Origin: Aestuariicoccus sp032586235
GTDB lineage: Bacteria; Pseudomonadota; Alphaproteobacteria; Rhodobacterales; Rhodobacteraceae
Assembly: GCF_032586235.1 (NCBI RefSeq)
Contig: NZ_JAWHTD010000004.1
Location: forward strand, 161,220 to 225,219
Direction: 5' to 3'
DNA: 64,000 nucleotides
The notes below the pieces were generated by a model. The model saw nothing but the letters and a program-made list of their open reading frames with translations, was not told where the DNA came from and ran no database searches. Of this stretch, positions 26,101 to 34,350 are shown piece by piece (position 1 is the first letter of the stretch; each line of letters starts with the position of its first letter). A program made the position numbers and the translations under genes.

Positions 26101-27788
26101 TGCGCATCCTCCCGCCATTCGGGGCCATAGAGGCGGTCGGCCTCGGATTCAGTGACATATCCCAGCGCCACATCCCTTGCCGTGTCGGCGGGCGCGCGGT
26201 CTTCGGGCGGGCCGTAGCCGCCGCCGCCCGGGGTTTCGAGCAGCACGGATTGGCCTTGGCGCAGGGTGATGCCGCGCATTTTCGACGCCAGCGGGGGCTG
26301 CGCCCAGCCGTCTTCGGTCTGGTAGGAGAAGCGGTTCATCGCGGCCTCTTGCCCGCCCGCGACGCCCTTGGGGGCAAAGCGCCCGCGTTCGCCGAAAAGA
26401 AACGCCTCGGCGCCGTTTTCCTCGAGCACTTCGATCTCATAGACCGCGCCCAGCCCGCCGCGATGCTGCCCGGCCCCGGCGCTGTCGGGGCGCAGCGCCC
26501 ATTGGCGGAACATCACCGGATAGGCGGCCTCGAGGATCTCCATCGGGGGGATCGTGGCGGTCGAGATCGGCGCGTTGCCGTGGTTCAGCCCGTCGCTTTC
26601 GGACGATCCGCCATGGCCGCCGCCGAAGAAGCTGAACATGACCCAGGGCTTGCCGTCCTTCTTGCGCCCGGCGATCGACAGGGCGTTGATCGTGCCATAG
26701 GCGTTGGCGACGACGCGGTCGGGCGCGGCCTGGGCCGCAGCGGCGAAGATGACGTCGATCATGCGCAGGATGGTTTCGGTATAGCCACCCACAGGGGCCG
26801 GAAACTCCGCCGAAAGCAAAGAGTTGTCGGGCACCTTTACATCAATCGGCCGCATCACCCCGGCGTTGGCGGGCAGCGCTGGAAAGACGTGTTTGATCGC
26901 GACATAGGCGGTGGCGACGGCGGTCGGAAGGGCGATGTTCACAGGCCCCGCGCAACGCGGCGCGGTGCCGGCGAAATCGAGCGTCATGCGGTCGCCCGCC
27001 ACCTCGAGCGCGACGCGGATCGGCAGGGCCTCGTCGGTGATGCCGTCGTTGTCGAGGTAATCCAGCGCCTCCCAACGCCCGTCGGGCAGCGCGGTCAGTT
27101 CGGCGCGCATCAGCGCCTCGGCGCGGTCGCTGAGGGCGGTCAGCGCGTCGGTCACCGTATCGGGGCCGTATTCGCCCAGCAATTCGTCCATGCGACGCAC
27201 GCCAAGATCCAGCGCGCCGAGCTGGCCGTTGAGATCGCCCTCGGCCGAAAGCGGCAGGCGGGTGTTGCGCAGCAGGATGTTGAGGATATCGCCTTGCAGC
27301 TCGCCGCCCTTCACCAGCTTGACGGGGGGCAGGACGAAGGCCTCTTGAAAGGCATCCGTGGCGCCGGGGTTGTAATTGCCCGGCACGCCGCCGCCCAGAT
27401 CGTGCCAATGCCCGACCGAGGCGAGGTAGCAGAAAAGCTCTCCATCGCGGAAATAGGGGCGCACCAGACGCATGTCGTTCAGATGCGTGCCACCCATGTG
27501 GGCATCGTTGAAAATCCAGATATCCCCGTCCTTTGGCCCGCCTTCTTCATGTGCCTTTTCGATCACGGCACGCACGGCGAAGGACATAACGCCGACAAAG
27601 ATCGGCAGGCCGGATTTGCCCTGCACCAGCGTGTCGCCGGTTTCGGGGTGATAGATGCCGTGGCTGGCGTCATGCGCCTCGGCGATGATGGGGTTGAAGG
27701 CGGCGCGGAAGAGCGTCGCGTCCATCTCGTCGGCGATCTGCTCCATCCGGCCGGCGAGAACCGCCAGCGTGACCGGGTCGATGCTCAT
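26097..27788 (-). CDS. hyuB: Hydantoinase/oxoprolinase subunit B (HyuB)
   Basis: Partner of HyuA, 563 residues. Recognised by IDPVTLAVLAGRMEQIADEM, FNDAHMGGTHLNDMRLVRP, VGHWHDLGGGVPGNYN and the C-terminal glycine-rich LLETPGGGGYGPPEDR. ATG 27788 overlaps the stop of the tautomerase fusion (ATGA), so the longer in-frame opening to 28007 is rejected. HyuA and HyuB form a complex in the cytoplasm. The operon gives no racemase or carbamoylase, so this is not a classic hydantoin-to-amino-acid set. Confidence 0.88.
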   Translation of the reverse strand: MSIDPVTLAVLAGRMEQIADEMDATLFRAAFNPIIAEAHDASHGIYHPETGDTLVQGKSGLPIFVGVMSFAVRAVIEKAHEEGGPKDGDIWIFNDAHMGGTHLNDMRLVRPYFRDGELFCYLASVGHWHDLGGGVPGNYNPGATDAFQEAFVLPPVKLVKGGELQGDILNILLRNTRLPLSAEGDLNGQLGALDLGVRRMDELLGEYGPDTVTDALTALSDRAEALMRAELTALPDGRWEALDYLDNDGITDEALPIRVALEVAGDRMTLDFAGTAPRCAGPVNIALPTAVATAYVAIKHVFPALPANAGVMRPIDVKVPDNSLLSAEFPAPVGGYTETILRMIDVIFAAAAQAAPDRVVANAYGTINALSIAGRKKDGKPWVMFSFFGGGHGGSSESDGLNHGNAPISTATIPPMEILEAAYPVMFRQWALRPDSAGAGQHRGGLGAVYEIEVLEENGAEAFLFGERGRFAPKGVAGGQEAAMNRFSYQTEDGWAQPPLASKMRGITLRQGQSVLLETPGGGGYGPPEDRAPADTARDVALGYVTESEADRLYGPEWREDAQ

Positions 27789-28342
27789 GGCCGTACCTCG
27801 GCGATGTCGTTCCAGACGTCCTGGCGCAAGATCTTGCCTCCTTCCAGTTCGAATCGGTCGATGAAGCGGATGCCCTCGAACGGTGTGCCGTCGGGCCATT
27901 CGCCCGCGAGCGTGCCGTGCACAAAGACCAGCGTCGGGCCCGGCGAGGGGCAGGGTTCGACCGCGTCGATGGTCTTGCGTACGAATCGGTAGCGCGGTTT
28001 GGCCCATTCGATCAGTTCGGTCAGCCGGTGCATGGGCGGGGCGCCCGGGAAGTGCATGACGAACCCCGCGCCCAGATGCGATTCGGCGGTCGCCAGATCG
28101 CGCGCCTCCATCGCCGTCAGGTAGTCGCGGACGATGCCGGCGGGGTCGGGCAGAGCCGCGGCGCCGCTGCAGCGGGTGCGGCCGCGCATGTAATTTTCGG
28201 CTGGATAATCGTGCAGAAAGATCGTCACCGCGTCGGGCGCTGCGGGCACGACCGAGCGGACCGCGTCGGTCACGGCCTCGCAGAGCCGCGTCTTGGCCTC
28301 TGATTCGTAACCTTCGAGCAGATGGATTTCGACAACCGGCAT
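27785..28342 (-). CDS. Tautomerase-SnoaL-like fusion protein
   Basis: 185 residues. Residues 1-65 resemble 4-oxalocrotonate tautomerase: MPVVEIHLLEGY with the catalytic Pro2 exposed after Met removal, and VTIFLHDYPAENYMRG. Residues 65-185 form a SnoaL/NTF2-like cone fold (IVRDYLTAMEARDLATAESHLG, FVHGTLAGEWPDGTPFEG, FELEGGKILRQDVW). The joining of both domains in one chain is unusual. ATG 28342 has GGAGGGG upstream; the in-frame start at 28393 lies in the control region. First gene of the leftward operon. Enol-keto tautomerisation or isomerisation of a pathway acid is a fair guess, no more. Confidence 0.75.
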   Translation of the reverse strand: MPVVEIHLLEGYESEAKTRLCEAVTDAVRSVVPAAPDAVTIFLHDYPAENYMRGRTRCSGAAALPDPAGIVRDYLTAMEARDLATAESHLGAGFVMHFPGAPPMHRLTELIEWAKPRYRFVRKTIDAVEPCPSPGPTLVFVHGTLAGEWPDGTPFEGIRFIDRFELEGGKILRQDVWNDIAEVRP

Positions 28343-28479
28343 GGCCCCTCCGTTCATATGTATTTTTTGTATGACAGATTTTTGGCTATGCAAAGCACAT
28401 ATTATGCGGCGTTGCAGCGGACTAATATCTTGCGTTTGAAAAAACCGCCGCTAGTCTGTGGCGCTGGTAAAGGGGAAAC
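28343..28479. promoter_or_regulatory. Divergent control region of the hyu and leuCD-TRAP operons
   Basis: 137 bases, markedly A/T-rich for this window. It contains TGTAT repeated at 28359-28363 and 28368-28372 across a T run, and TATTAT at 28400-28405. This is the only space in which promoters of both operons and an operator for the adjacent GntR regulator can lie. No clean palindrome was found. Confidence 0.45.
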
Positions 28480-29274
28480 GTGGTGCGCGATCACGCCAAG
28501 ACAAGTCTGCCAGAAGGGGGGAAGGCCCGCAGGGTCTATCTGCTGCTGCGCGACATTATCGTCGGTGGCGCGGTGACGCCCGGTTCTCTGCTTCCCGGCG
28601 AACAGAAGCTGGCGGCGCAGCATGGCGTCAGCCGGGTAACCATCCGACGCGCGCTCGAGGCGCTGGAGGCGGACGGGCTGGTCGAACGCAAGGTTGGCAG
28701 CGGTACGCTGGTGCGCGAGCCGCGCCCCGAGGGGCAGGTGATTGCCGATGTCACCACGCTGATCCCGCAACTTGTGACGCTGGGGCAGCATTCGGCGCGG
28801 CTTTTGTCGTTTTCCTACGGCGTGCCGCCAATGCCGGTGGCGCGGGCGATGGGGCTGGCGGCGGGCACGAAGGTGCAGACCGCGGTGCGCGTACGGCTGG
28901 CCGAGGAGCGGGTCTTTTCCCACCTCACCACGCATGTGCCGGAATACATCGCCAGCAATTATTCCGAAAACGATCTGGCCACGACGCCGCTCTTCCGCCT
29001 GCTGGAACGGTCGGGCGTTCAGGTCGAGGCGGCGCATCAGACCGTCACGGCAACGCTCGCCGCCCCCGATGTGGCCGAGGCGCTGGAGGTGTCGGTGGGA
29101 TCGGCGCTCTTGTCGCTGACGCGGGTGGTGCGCGACGCAGAGGGGCGGGGGGTGGAATACCTGTCGGCGCTCTATCGCCCCGACCGGTTCCACCTCGAGA
29201 TGGAACTGACGCGCGTCGGCGAAGGCGGGGCGCGGCACTGGGAGCCCATCGTGCGCGGCGAGGGGGCGGCATGA
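28480..29274 (+). CDS. GntR-family regulator, HutC/UTRA type
   Basis: 264 residues. N-terminal winged helix (about 15-80: VYLLLRDIIVGG, LPGEQKLAAQHGVSRVTIRRALEALEADGLV) and C-terminal UTRA effector domain (SHLTTHVPEYIA, LEVSVGSALLSLTRVVRDAEGRGVEYLSALYRPDRFHLEME). Start is GTG 28480 or GTG 28483, after AAAGGGG. Its stop overlaps leuC by ATGA, so it is the first gene of the rightward operon and probably autoregulated. UTRA regulators sense small pathway molecules and most often repress. Confidence 0.9.
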   Translation: MVRDHAKTSLPEGGKARRVYLLLRDIIVGGAVTPGSLLPGEQKLAAQHGVSRVTIRRALEALEADGLVERKVGSGTLVREPRPEGQVIADVTTLIPQLVTLGQHSARLLSFSYGVPPMPVARAMGLAAGTKVQTAVRVRLAEERVFSHLTTHVPEYIASNYSENDLATTPLFRLLERSGVQVEAAHQTVTATLAAPDVAEALEVSVGSALLSLTRVVRDAEGRGVEYLSALYRPDRFHLEMELTRVGEGGARHWEPIVRGEGAA

Positions 29275-30665
29275 GCACGCTGCTCGACAAGCTCTGGGAT
29301 CGGCACGAGGTGCTGCGGCGAGAGGATGGCACGTCGCTTTTGTGGGTCGACCGGCATCTGGTACACGAAGGTTCGCACCATGCCTTCGCCAAGCTGGCCG
29401 AGCGCGGCCTGCCGGTGGCGCGGCCCGATCTGACCTTTGGGGTGGCGGACCATTACGCGCCGACGCGGCGGGGTGTGGCGCAGGACCCCAGGATCGCCGA
29501 CATGATCGACCGGCTGTCGGCCAATTGCGCGCGCCATGGCGTGCCGCTCTTCGGTCTGGAGGATCGGCGGCAGGGCATTGTCCATGTGATCGGGCCGGAA
29601 CAGGGGCTGACCCTGCCCGGTCTGCTGATCAATTGCGGCGACAGCCACACCTCGACCCATGGCGCGTTCGGCGCGCTGGCCTTTGGCATCGGTGCGACCG
29701 AGGTGGCGCATGTGCTGGCCACGCAGACCGTGTGGCAGACCCGGCCCAGGGCGATGCGGATCACCGTCGACGGCACGCTCGGCCCGGCGGTGACGGCCAA
29801 GGATATCGCTTTGAACTGGATCGCACAGCTTGGGGCCGACGGGGCGCGCGGGCATGCGGTGGAATATGCCGGATCGGCGGTGCGCAGCCTGAGCATGGAA
29901 GGGCGCATGACGCTTTGCAACCTGTCGATCGAGGGCGGGGCGCGATTCGGAATGGTGGCCCCGGACGCGGTGACCTTCGATTATGTGAAGGGCAGGCCCT
30001 ATGCGCCCGACGGCGCGGAATGGGATCGCGCGCTGGCGGATTGGGCGGCGCTGGCCAGCGATCCGGATGCGGTGTTCGACCGCGAAGTTCATTTCGACGC
30101 CGGCCAGATCGCACCGACGGTCACCTGGGGCACGAGCCCTGAACAGGCCCTGCCCATAGGCGCAACGATCCCCGATCCCGCGCGCCTGCCCGAGGGCAAG
30201 GCAGAGGCCGCACGCGCCGCGCTTGACTACATGGGGCTGACGCCGGGCCGCCCGCTGGAGGGCACGCCGGTCGATCAGGTCTTTCTGGGCTCTTGCACCA
30301 ATGCGCGGATCGAGGATCTGCGCGCCGCCGCCGCCGTGCTGGCGGGCCGCCAGGCGCGGGTTCCGGGGATGGTCTCGCCCGGCTCGATGCTGGTCAAACG
30401 CCAGGCCGAGGACGAAGGCCTCGACCGGATCTTCACCGCCGCGGGGCTGGAATGGGTCGCCTCGGGCTGTTCGATGTGCGTCGGCATGAACGGCGATCTG
30501 GTGGCGCCGGGCAAGCGCTGCGCCTCGTCCACCAACCGAAATTTCCGCGGCCGTCAGGGGCAGGGCGCGCGCACACATCTGATGTCGCCCGCCATGGTCG
30601 CCGCCGCCGCGGTGACCGGCACGCTGACAGATGTGCGCCCGCTTTTGCAGGGGCGGGCCGCGTGA
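29271..30665 (+). CDS. Aconitase-family hydro-lyase large subunit, LeuC-like
   Basis: 464 residues closely patterned on isopropylmalate isomerase LeuC: NCGDSHTSTHGAFGALAFGIGATEVAHVLATQ, and [4Fe-4S] ligands Cys342 (GSCTN), Cys400 and Cys403 (SGCSMC), then RCASSTNRNFRGRQG. It is coupled to a GntR regulator and a TRAP transporter, not to leucine genes, so it is probably a catabolic paralogue. Candidate reactions are hydration of citraconate, maleate or dimethylmaleate, all known for LeuCD-like enzymes. Plain LeuC activity cannot be excluded. Confidence 0.85.
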   Translation: MSTLLDKLWDRHEVLRREDGTSLLWVDRHLVHEGSHHAFAKLAERGLPVARPDLTFGVADHYAPTRRGVAQDPRIADMIDRLSANCARHGVPLFGLEDRRQGIVHVIGPEQGLTLPGLLINCGDSHTSTHGAFGALAFGIGATEVAHVLATQTVWQTRPRAMRITVDGTLGPAVTAKDIALNWIAQLGADGARGHAVEYAGSAVRSLSMEGRMTLCNLSIEGGARFGMVAPDAVTFDYVKGRPYAPDGAEWDRALADWAALASDPDAVFDREVHFDAGQIAPTVTWGTSPEQALPIGATIPDPARLPEGKAEAARAALDYMGLTPGRPLEGTPVDQVFLGSCTNARIEDLRAAAAVLAGRQARVPGMVSPGSMLVKRQAEDEGLDRIFTAAGLEWVASGCSMCVGMNGDLVAPGKRCASSTNRNFRGRQGQGARTHLMSPAMVAAAAVTGTLTDVRPLLQGRAA

Positions 30666-31261
30666 TGGCGGGCTGGACGCGGCATAAGGGGCAAGCCGTG
30701 GCGTTGCCCATCGACAATATCGACACCGATCAGTTGATCCCGGCGCGCTTCATGTCGACACCGCGCAGCGAAGGTTACGGCCGCTTTCTGTTGCACGATC
30801 AGGACGCCGCGCGCGCGGCGCTCGACGCAGCCCCCGGGGCAAGCATCCTGATCGCCGGGCGCAACTTCGGCTCGGGCTCGTCGCGCGAGGCGGCGGTCTA
30901 TGCGCTGGCCGATGCGGGCTTTCGCGCCGTCATCGCGCCCAGCTTCGGCGATATCTTCGCGGGCAATGCCGTCAATAACGGCCTTTGCCCGGCGCGGGTC
31001 GAGGACATCGCGCCGCTGCTGCGCGCGCTCGAGACCGGCGATAAGGCGGAGATCGACCTCGAGGCGCAGATTGTGACCCTGGGGGACACTGCCGTGCCCT
31101 TCGACATTGCGCCGGTCTGGAAGACCAAGCTGATCAATGGCTGGGACGATATCGACATGACCCGCGCCTATGACACTCAGATTGCGGCCTTTGCGGCCGC
31201 CCGTCCGCACTGGACACAACCCAAGACCGAACCGCGCGCTGGGAGCGGCGCGGACACTTAA
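30665..31261 (+). CDS. Aconitase-family hydro-lyase small subunit, LeuD-like
   Basis: 198 residues forming the swivel domain that completes the active site with the LeuC-like subunit. Seen: NIDTDQLIPARFM, GRNFGSGSSREAAVYALADAGFRAVIAPSFGDIF and NNGLCPARV, the standard LeuD order. ATG 30665 overlaps the preceding stop by one base (TGATG); GTG 30662 is possible. The tail after FAAARPHW is proline- and charge-rich and adds little. Confidence 0.85.
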   Translation: MAGWTRHKGQAVALPIDNIDTDQLIPARFMSTPRSEGYGRFLLHDQDAARAALDAAPGASILIAGRNFGSGSSREAAVYALADAGFRAVIAPSFGDIFAGNAVNNGLCPARVEDIAPLLRALETGDKAEIDLEAQIVTLGDTAVPFDIAPVWKTKLINGWDDIDMTRAYDTQIAAFAAARPHWTQPKTEPRAGSGADT

Positions 31262-31279
31262 CCAAGGGGAGACGACCAA

Positions 31280-32293
31280 ATGAAGATGACCACATTGGGT
31301 GGGATTGTTGCGGGATCGGTGGCCTGGGCCAGCATCGCCGCGGCCGAGGACACCGTGACCGCCGTGCACGCATTCCCGGAGACGCTGATCTATACGCAGT
31401 CCTTTCTGGATTTCGTAAACAAGGTTAACGAACGCGGCGAAGGCGTGGTGCAGATCGAAGTGCGCGGCGGCCCCGAGGCCATCGGCATGTTCCAGCAGCC
31501 CGACGCGGTGCGTGACGGGATCGTCGACATGGTTTATACGCCCGGTTCGTTCTATGCCGGTGCGCTGCCTGAAAAGGACGCTCTGGTGGCCTCGAACCTG
31601 ACCGCCATCGAAACCCGCGCGAACGGCGGGATCGAACTGATCGACCAGATCCACCAGGAAAAGATGGGGGTGAAATACCTCGGCTGGTTCGATTCGGGCG
31701 TTTGCTACAACCTCTGGACTCGCAACGAGCCGACCTTTGACGCTGATGGTAATCTCGAGGTCGAGGGGCTCAAGCTGCGCGGCAACGCGGTCTATAACGC
31801 GTTCTTTACCGAATATCTGGGCGCGCAGGTGATCGACCTGCCCACGACCGACGTCTATTCGGCGCTGGAGCGCGGGGTGGTGGACGCCACCGGCTGGACC
31901 CAGATCGGGCTGATCGACCTCAAGTGGAACGAGTTCCTGAACTACCGCATCGCGCCGTGCTTCTTCTCGACCGACCTTGGGGTGATCGTGAACCTCGACA
32001 AGTGGGAGAGCCTTAGCGACGAGTCGCGCGCGATCCTGCAGGAGGTCGCCATCGAGCACGAGCGCGAAAGCGTCGAGAAGCTGCGCGCCAAGCGTGACGC
32101 GGATTTCGCCGCGCTGGCCGAGCAGGGCATGATCGAGGTGTCGCTGGAGGGCGAGGCCAAGGCTAACTATCTGGCCGCCGCCCGCGAAAAGACCTGGGAG
32201 CGGATGAAAGGCCTTATGGCCGAGCACCCGATGGGCACCGCCAATTACGACACGCTGATCGGTCTTTTCTACGACCCGGAGGCGGACAGCTGA
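31280..32293 (+). CDS. dctP: TRAP transporter solute-binding protein DctP
   Basis: Periplasmic binding protein for a carboxylate, 337 residues with signal peptide (cleavage likely after AAA near residue 22). DctP family features: FLDFVNKVNERGEG, DAVRDGIVDMVYTPGSFYAG, LRGNAVYNAFFTEYLGAQVIDLPTTDVYSALERGVVDATGW, where the Arg of LRG usually clamps the ligand carboxylate. A GGGGAGA ribosome site precedes ATG 31280. Follows leuD by 18 bases, so the carboxylate it binds is probably the pathway substrate. Confidence 0.93.
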   Translation: MKMTTLGGIVAGSVAWASIAAAEDTVTAVHAFPETLIYTQSFLDFVNKVNERGEGVVQIEVRGGPEAIGMFQQPDAVRDGIVDMVYTPGSFYAGALPEKDALVASNLTAIETRANGGIELIDQIHQEKMGVKYLGWFDSGVCYNLWTRNEPTFDADGNLEVEGLKLRGNAVYNAFFTEYLGAQVIDLPTTDVYSALERGVVDATGWTQIGLIDLKWNEFLNYRIAPCFFSTDLGVIVNLDKWESLSDESRAILQEVAIEHERESVEKLRAKRDADFAALAEQGMIEVSLEGEAKANYLAAAREKTWERMKGLMAEHPMGTANYDTLIGLFYDPEADS

Positions 32294-32317
32294 GCCTGCA
32301 TGTTTGCACTGAGGTTT

Positions 32318-32395
32318 CGGATCGGCTTTGCCGATCCGATCCGTGCGAGGGGTGCTACCCCTCGCGCTCCCCGGAGTATTTTTGCCAAGAAGAAG
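32318..32395 (+). repeat. Two hairpins followed by the intergenic repeat
   Basis: After dctP: stem CGGATCGGC/GCCGATCCG (32318-32326, 32330-32338; loop TTT), then stem GCGAGGGGT/ACCCCTCGC (32345-32353, 32357-32365; loop GCT), both perfect 9-bp stems. Then comes the 22-base element that starts GAGTATTT and ends CCAAGAAGAAG (32374-32395), with a five-T run inside. Together they could act as a partial terminator that lowers dctQM relative to dctP. Confidence 0.7.
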
Positions 32396-32441
32396 CGGAA
32401 AAGGGCGGATCAGGTATAGTGTCGCACAAACGGGGGCGGGC

Positions 32442-32948
32442 ATGGCGCTGATTTTGCGCGGTTACAATATGGTGCTTTATGCCATGGCCTTTGTCGCTGC
32501 CGCGATGCTGGTCTGGCTGATGGTGTCGGTCGTGGTGTCGGTGGCCATGCGCAACATCGGCGTGCAGCCGTTTGCCTGGCTCTTCACCTCGTCGGAATAT
32601 GCGCTGCTTTACATGACCATGCTGGGCGCGCCCTGGCTGGTGCGCGAAAAGGGGCATGTGCATATCGAGCTGGTGACCGCGGCGCTGCCCGAGGGGCTGC
32701 GCGTGGCGGTCAGCAGGGCGGTGGCGCTGGCCTGCGTGGCGGTCTGCGCAGTGCTGGCCTGGCAGGGGGCGGATCTGTTCCTGACCAATATCGAGCGCAA
32801 CGATTACGACGTGCGCGCCTATTTCTTCCCGCGCTGGATTCTGACGATCAGCTTTCCGGTCGCCTTCACCCTCATGGCGGTCGAGTTCGCCCGGTTCGTC
32901 TTTGGCCCCGAAATCCTGCATTCCGGCGAAGCGGGGATACACGAATAA
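32442..32948 (+). CDS. dctQ: TRAP transporter small permease DctQ
   Basis: 168 residues with four predicted membrane helices (about 10-35, 47-65, 87-108, 130-150), as in DctQ. The motif EYALLYMTMLGAPWLVREKGHVHIELV is characteristic. ATG 32442 follows a G-rich stretch; the in-frame opening from 32328 runs through the hairpin and repeat and is rejected. Its stop overlaps dctM (TAATG). Confidence 0.92.
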   Translation: MALILRGYNMVLYAMAFVAAAMLVWLMVSVVVSVAMRNIGVQPFAWLFTSSEYALLYMTMLGAPWLVREKGHVHIELVTAALPEGLRVAVSRAVALACVAVCAVLAWQGADLFLTNIERNDYDVRAYFFPRWILTISFPVAFTLMAVEFARFVFGPEILHSGEAGIHE

Positions 32949-34255
32949 TGGAATGGTACGAGGCGCTGGCCCTGCTGCTTGGGTCGATTGTCGCGCTGAT
33001 GGCGGTGGGCATGCCGGTCGCTTTGGCGTTCCTGGCGGCCAACATCATCGGCGCTTGGGTCTTTATGGGCGGAGAGAGGGGCGTGTCGGCGCTGCTCAAC
33101 AACGGGTTGGGGTCGCTGACGAAATTCGCGCTGGTGCCGATCCCGCTGTTCCTGCTGATGGGCGAGATCTTCTTTCACACCGGGCTGGGTGCGCGGATGT
33201 TCAACGCCATCGACCGGCTGCTGGGCAAGCTGCCGGGGCGGCTGTCTTATGTCACGGTTCTGGGCGGCACCGGGTTTTCGACGCTGTCGGGGTCGTCGAT
33301 GGGGTCGACCGCGCTGCTGGGCAGCCTGATGGTGCCCGAGATGACGGCGCGCGGGTACAAGAAACACATGTCCATCGGGCCCATTCTGGGCACGGGGGGG
33401 CTGGCGATCATCATTCCGCCCTCGGCGCTGGCGGTGCTGCTGGCGACGCTGGCGCAGATTGACGTGGGCGCGCTGCTGATCGCGGGGATCGTGCCTGGGC
33501 TGATCCTGGCGGGGTTCTACATCGCGATGATCTGGGCGCAGTGCCGGTTCGATCCGGGCGCGGCCCCGGCATACGAGGTCACGCCGATGAGCGGGCGCGA
33601 CAAGCTCTGGCTGATCCTGCGCGACGTGGTGCCGATGATCGGGGTCATGGTGCTGACGGTGGCGGGGATGATCGGCGGGGTTTTTACCCCGTCCGAGGCG
33701 GCGGCCTTTGGCGCGCTGGGGGTGCTGATCCTGGCGGCGGCCTTTCGCTGCCTGACCTGGGAGGCGGCTAAGAAATCGGTGACCGGAGCGCTGAAGGTGA
33801 CGCTGATGGCTTATTTGATTGTCTTCGGCTCGGCCACGTTTTCGCAGCTTCTGGCGTTCTCGGGGGCCTCGCGCGGGCTGATCGGCTGGGCGACGGGGTT
33901 CGATCTCGAGCCGATCGCGATGCTGCTGGTGATGTTCGGCGTGCTGCTGGTGCTGGGGATGTTCATGGAGCAGATCTCGATGATGCTGCTGACGGTGCCG
34001 ATCTTTTTCCCGCTGGCGACGCAGCTGGGGTTCGATCCGATCTGGTTCGGGCTGATCATGCTGCTGGCGCTTGAGATCAGCTTTACAACGCCGCCCTTCG
34101 GGCTGCTGCTGTTCGTCATGAAAGGCGTGTCGCCGCCCGACACCTCGATGCGGGATATCTATACCGCGGCCTTTCCCTTCATCGGGTGTTCGCTGTTGCT
34201 GGTGGCGCTGCTGATCGCGTTTCCGCAGCTGGCGCTGTGGCTGCCGGGGCGGTGA
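32948..34255 (+). CDS. dctM: TRAP transporter large permease DctM
   Basis: 435 residues, about twelve membrane helices, sodium-coupled symporter subunit. Family motifs include PIPLFLLMGEIFFHTGLG, GTGFSTLSGSSMGSTALLGSLMVPEM and LGMFMEQISMMLLTVPIFFPLA. Coupled to dctQ by a one-base overlap. Last gene of the rightward operon; it converges with the glycogen operon. Confidence 0.94.
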   Translation: MEWYEALALLLGSIVALMAVGMPVALAFLAANIIGAWVFMGGERGVSALLNNGLGSLTKFALVPIPLFLLMGEIFFHTGLGARMFNAIDRLLGKLPGRLSYVTVLGGTGFSTLSGSSMGSTALLGSLMVPEMTARGYKKHMSIGPILGTGGLAIIIPPSALAVLLATLAQIDVGALLIAGIVPGLILAGFYIAMIWAQCRFDPGAAPAYEVTPMSGRDKLWLILRDVVPMIGVMVLTVAGMIGGVFTPSEAAAFGALGVLILAAAFRCLTWEAAKKSVTGALKVTLMAYLIVFGSATFSQLLAFSGASRGLIGWATGFDLEPIAMLLVMFGVLLVLGMFMEQISMMLLTVPIFFPLATQLGFDPIWFGLIMLLALEISFTTPPFGLLLFVMKGVSPPDTSMRDIYTAAFPFIGCSLLLVALLIAFPQLALWLPGR

Positions 34256-34314
34256 GCGGTGCCCGCTCATCCGCCCTGACGGGCGTCTTCGCCGCAAGGC
34301 TGCGAGGAAAGCCT

Positions 34315-34350
34315 GCAAGGGCTTGAGGAGCTGCGCCCCTCAGCCCTTGC
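34315..34350. terminator. Hairpin between converging operons
   Basis: GCAAGGGC (34315-34322) pairs with GCCCTTGC (34343-34350) and TGAGG (34324-34328) with CCTCA (34338-34342), leaving a one-base bulge and a 9-base loop. It lies between dctM and the converging GH13 gene and includes the latter's stop codon. Without a T tract it is a likely but not canonical bidirectional terminator. Confidence 0.5.

Noticed and set aside
24037..27788. Calling HyuAB a 5-oxoprolinase
   Set aside because: Related chemistry, but A and B are separate and context with hydratase and lyase genes points to another substrate; left at family level.
24007..27992. Plus-strand frames of 707 and 630 codons antisense to hyuA and hyuB
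   Set aside because: Codon-position GC bias of the real genes explains the lack of stops; no motif seen.
29271..31261. Reading LeuC/LeuD as the leucine-biosynthesis isomerase
   Set aside because: Not excluded by sequence, but the ATGA coupling to a UTRA regulator and the TRAP genes downstream favour a catabolic paralogue, so no leuCD symbol was given.
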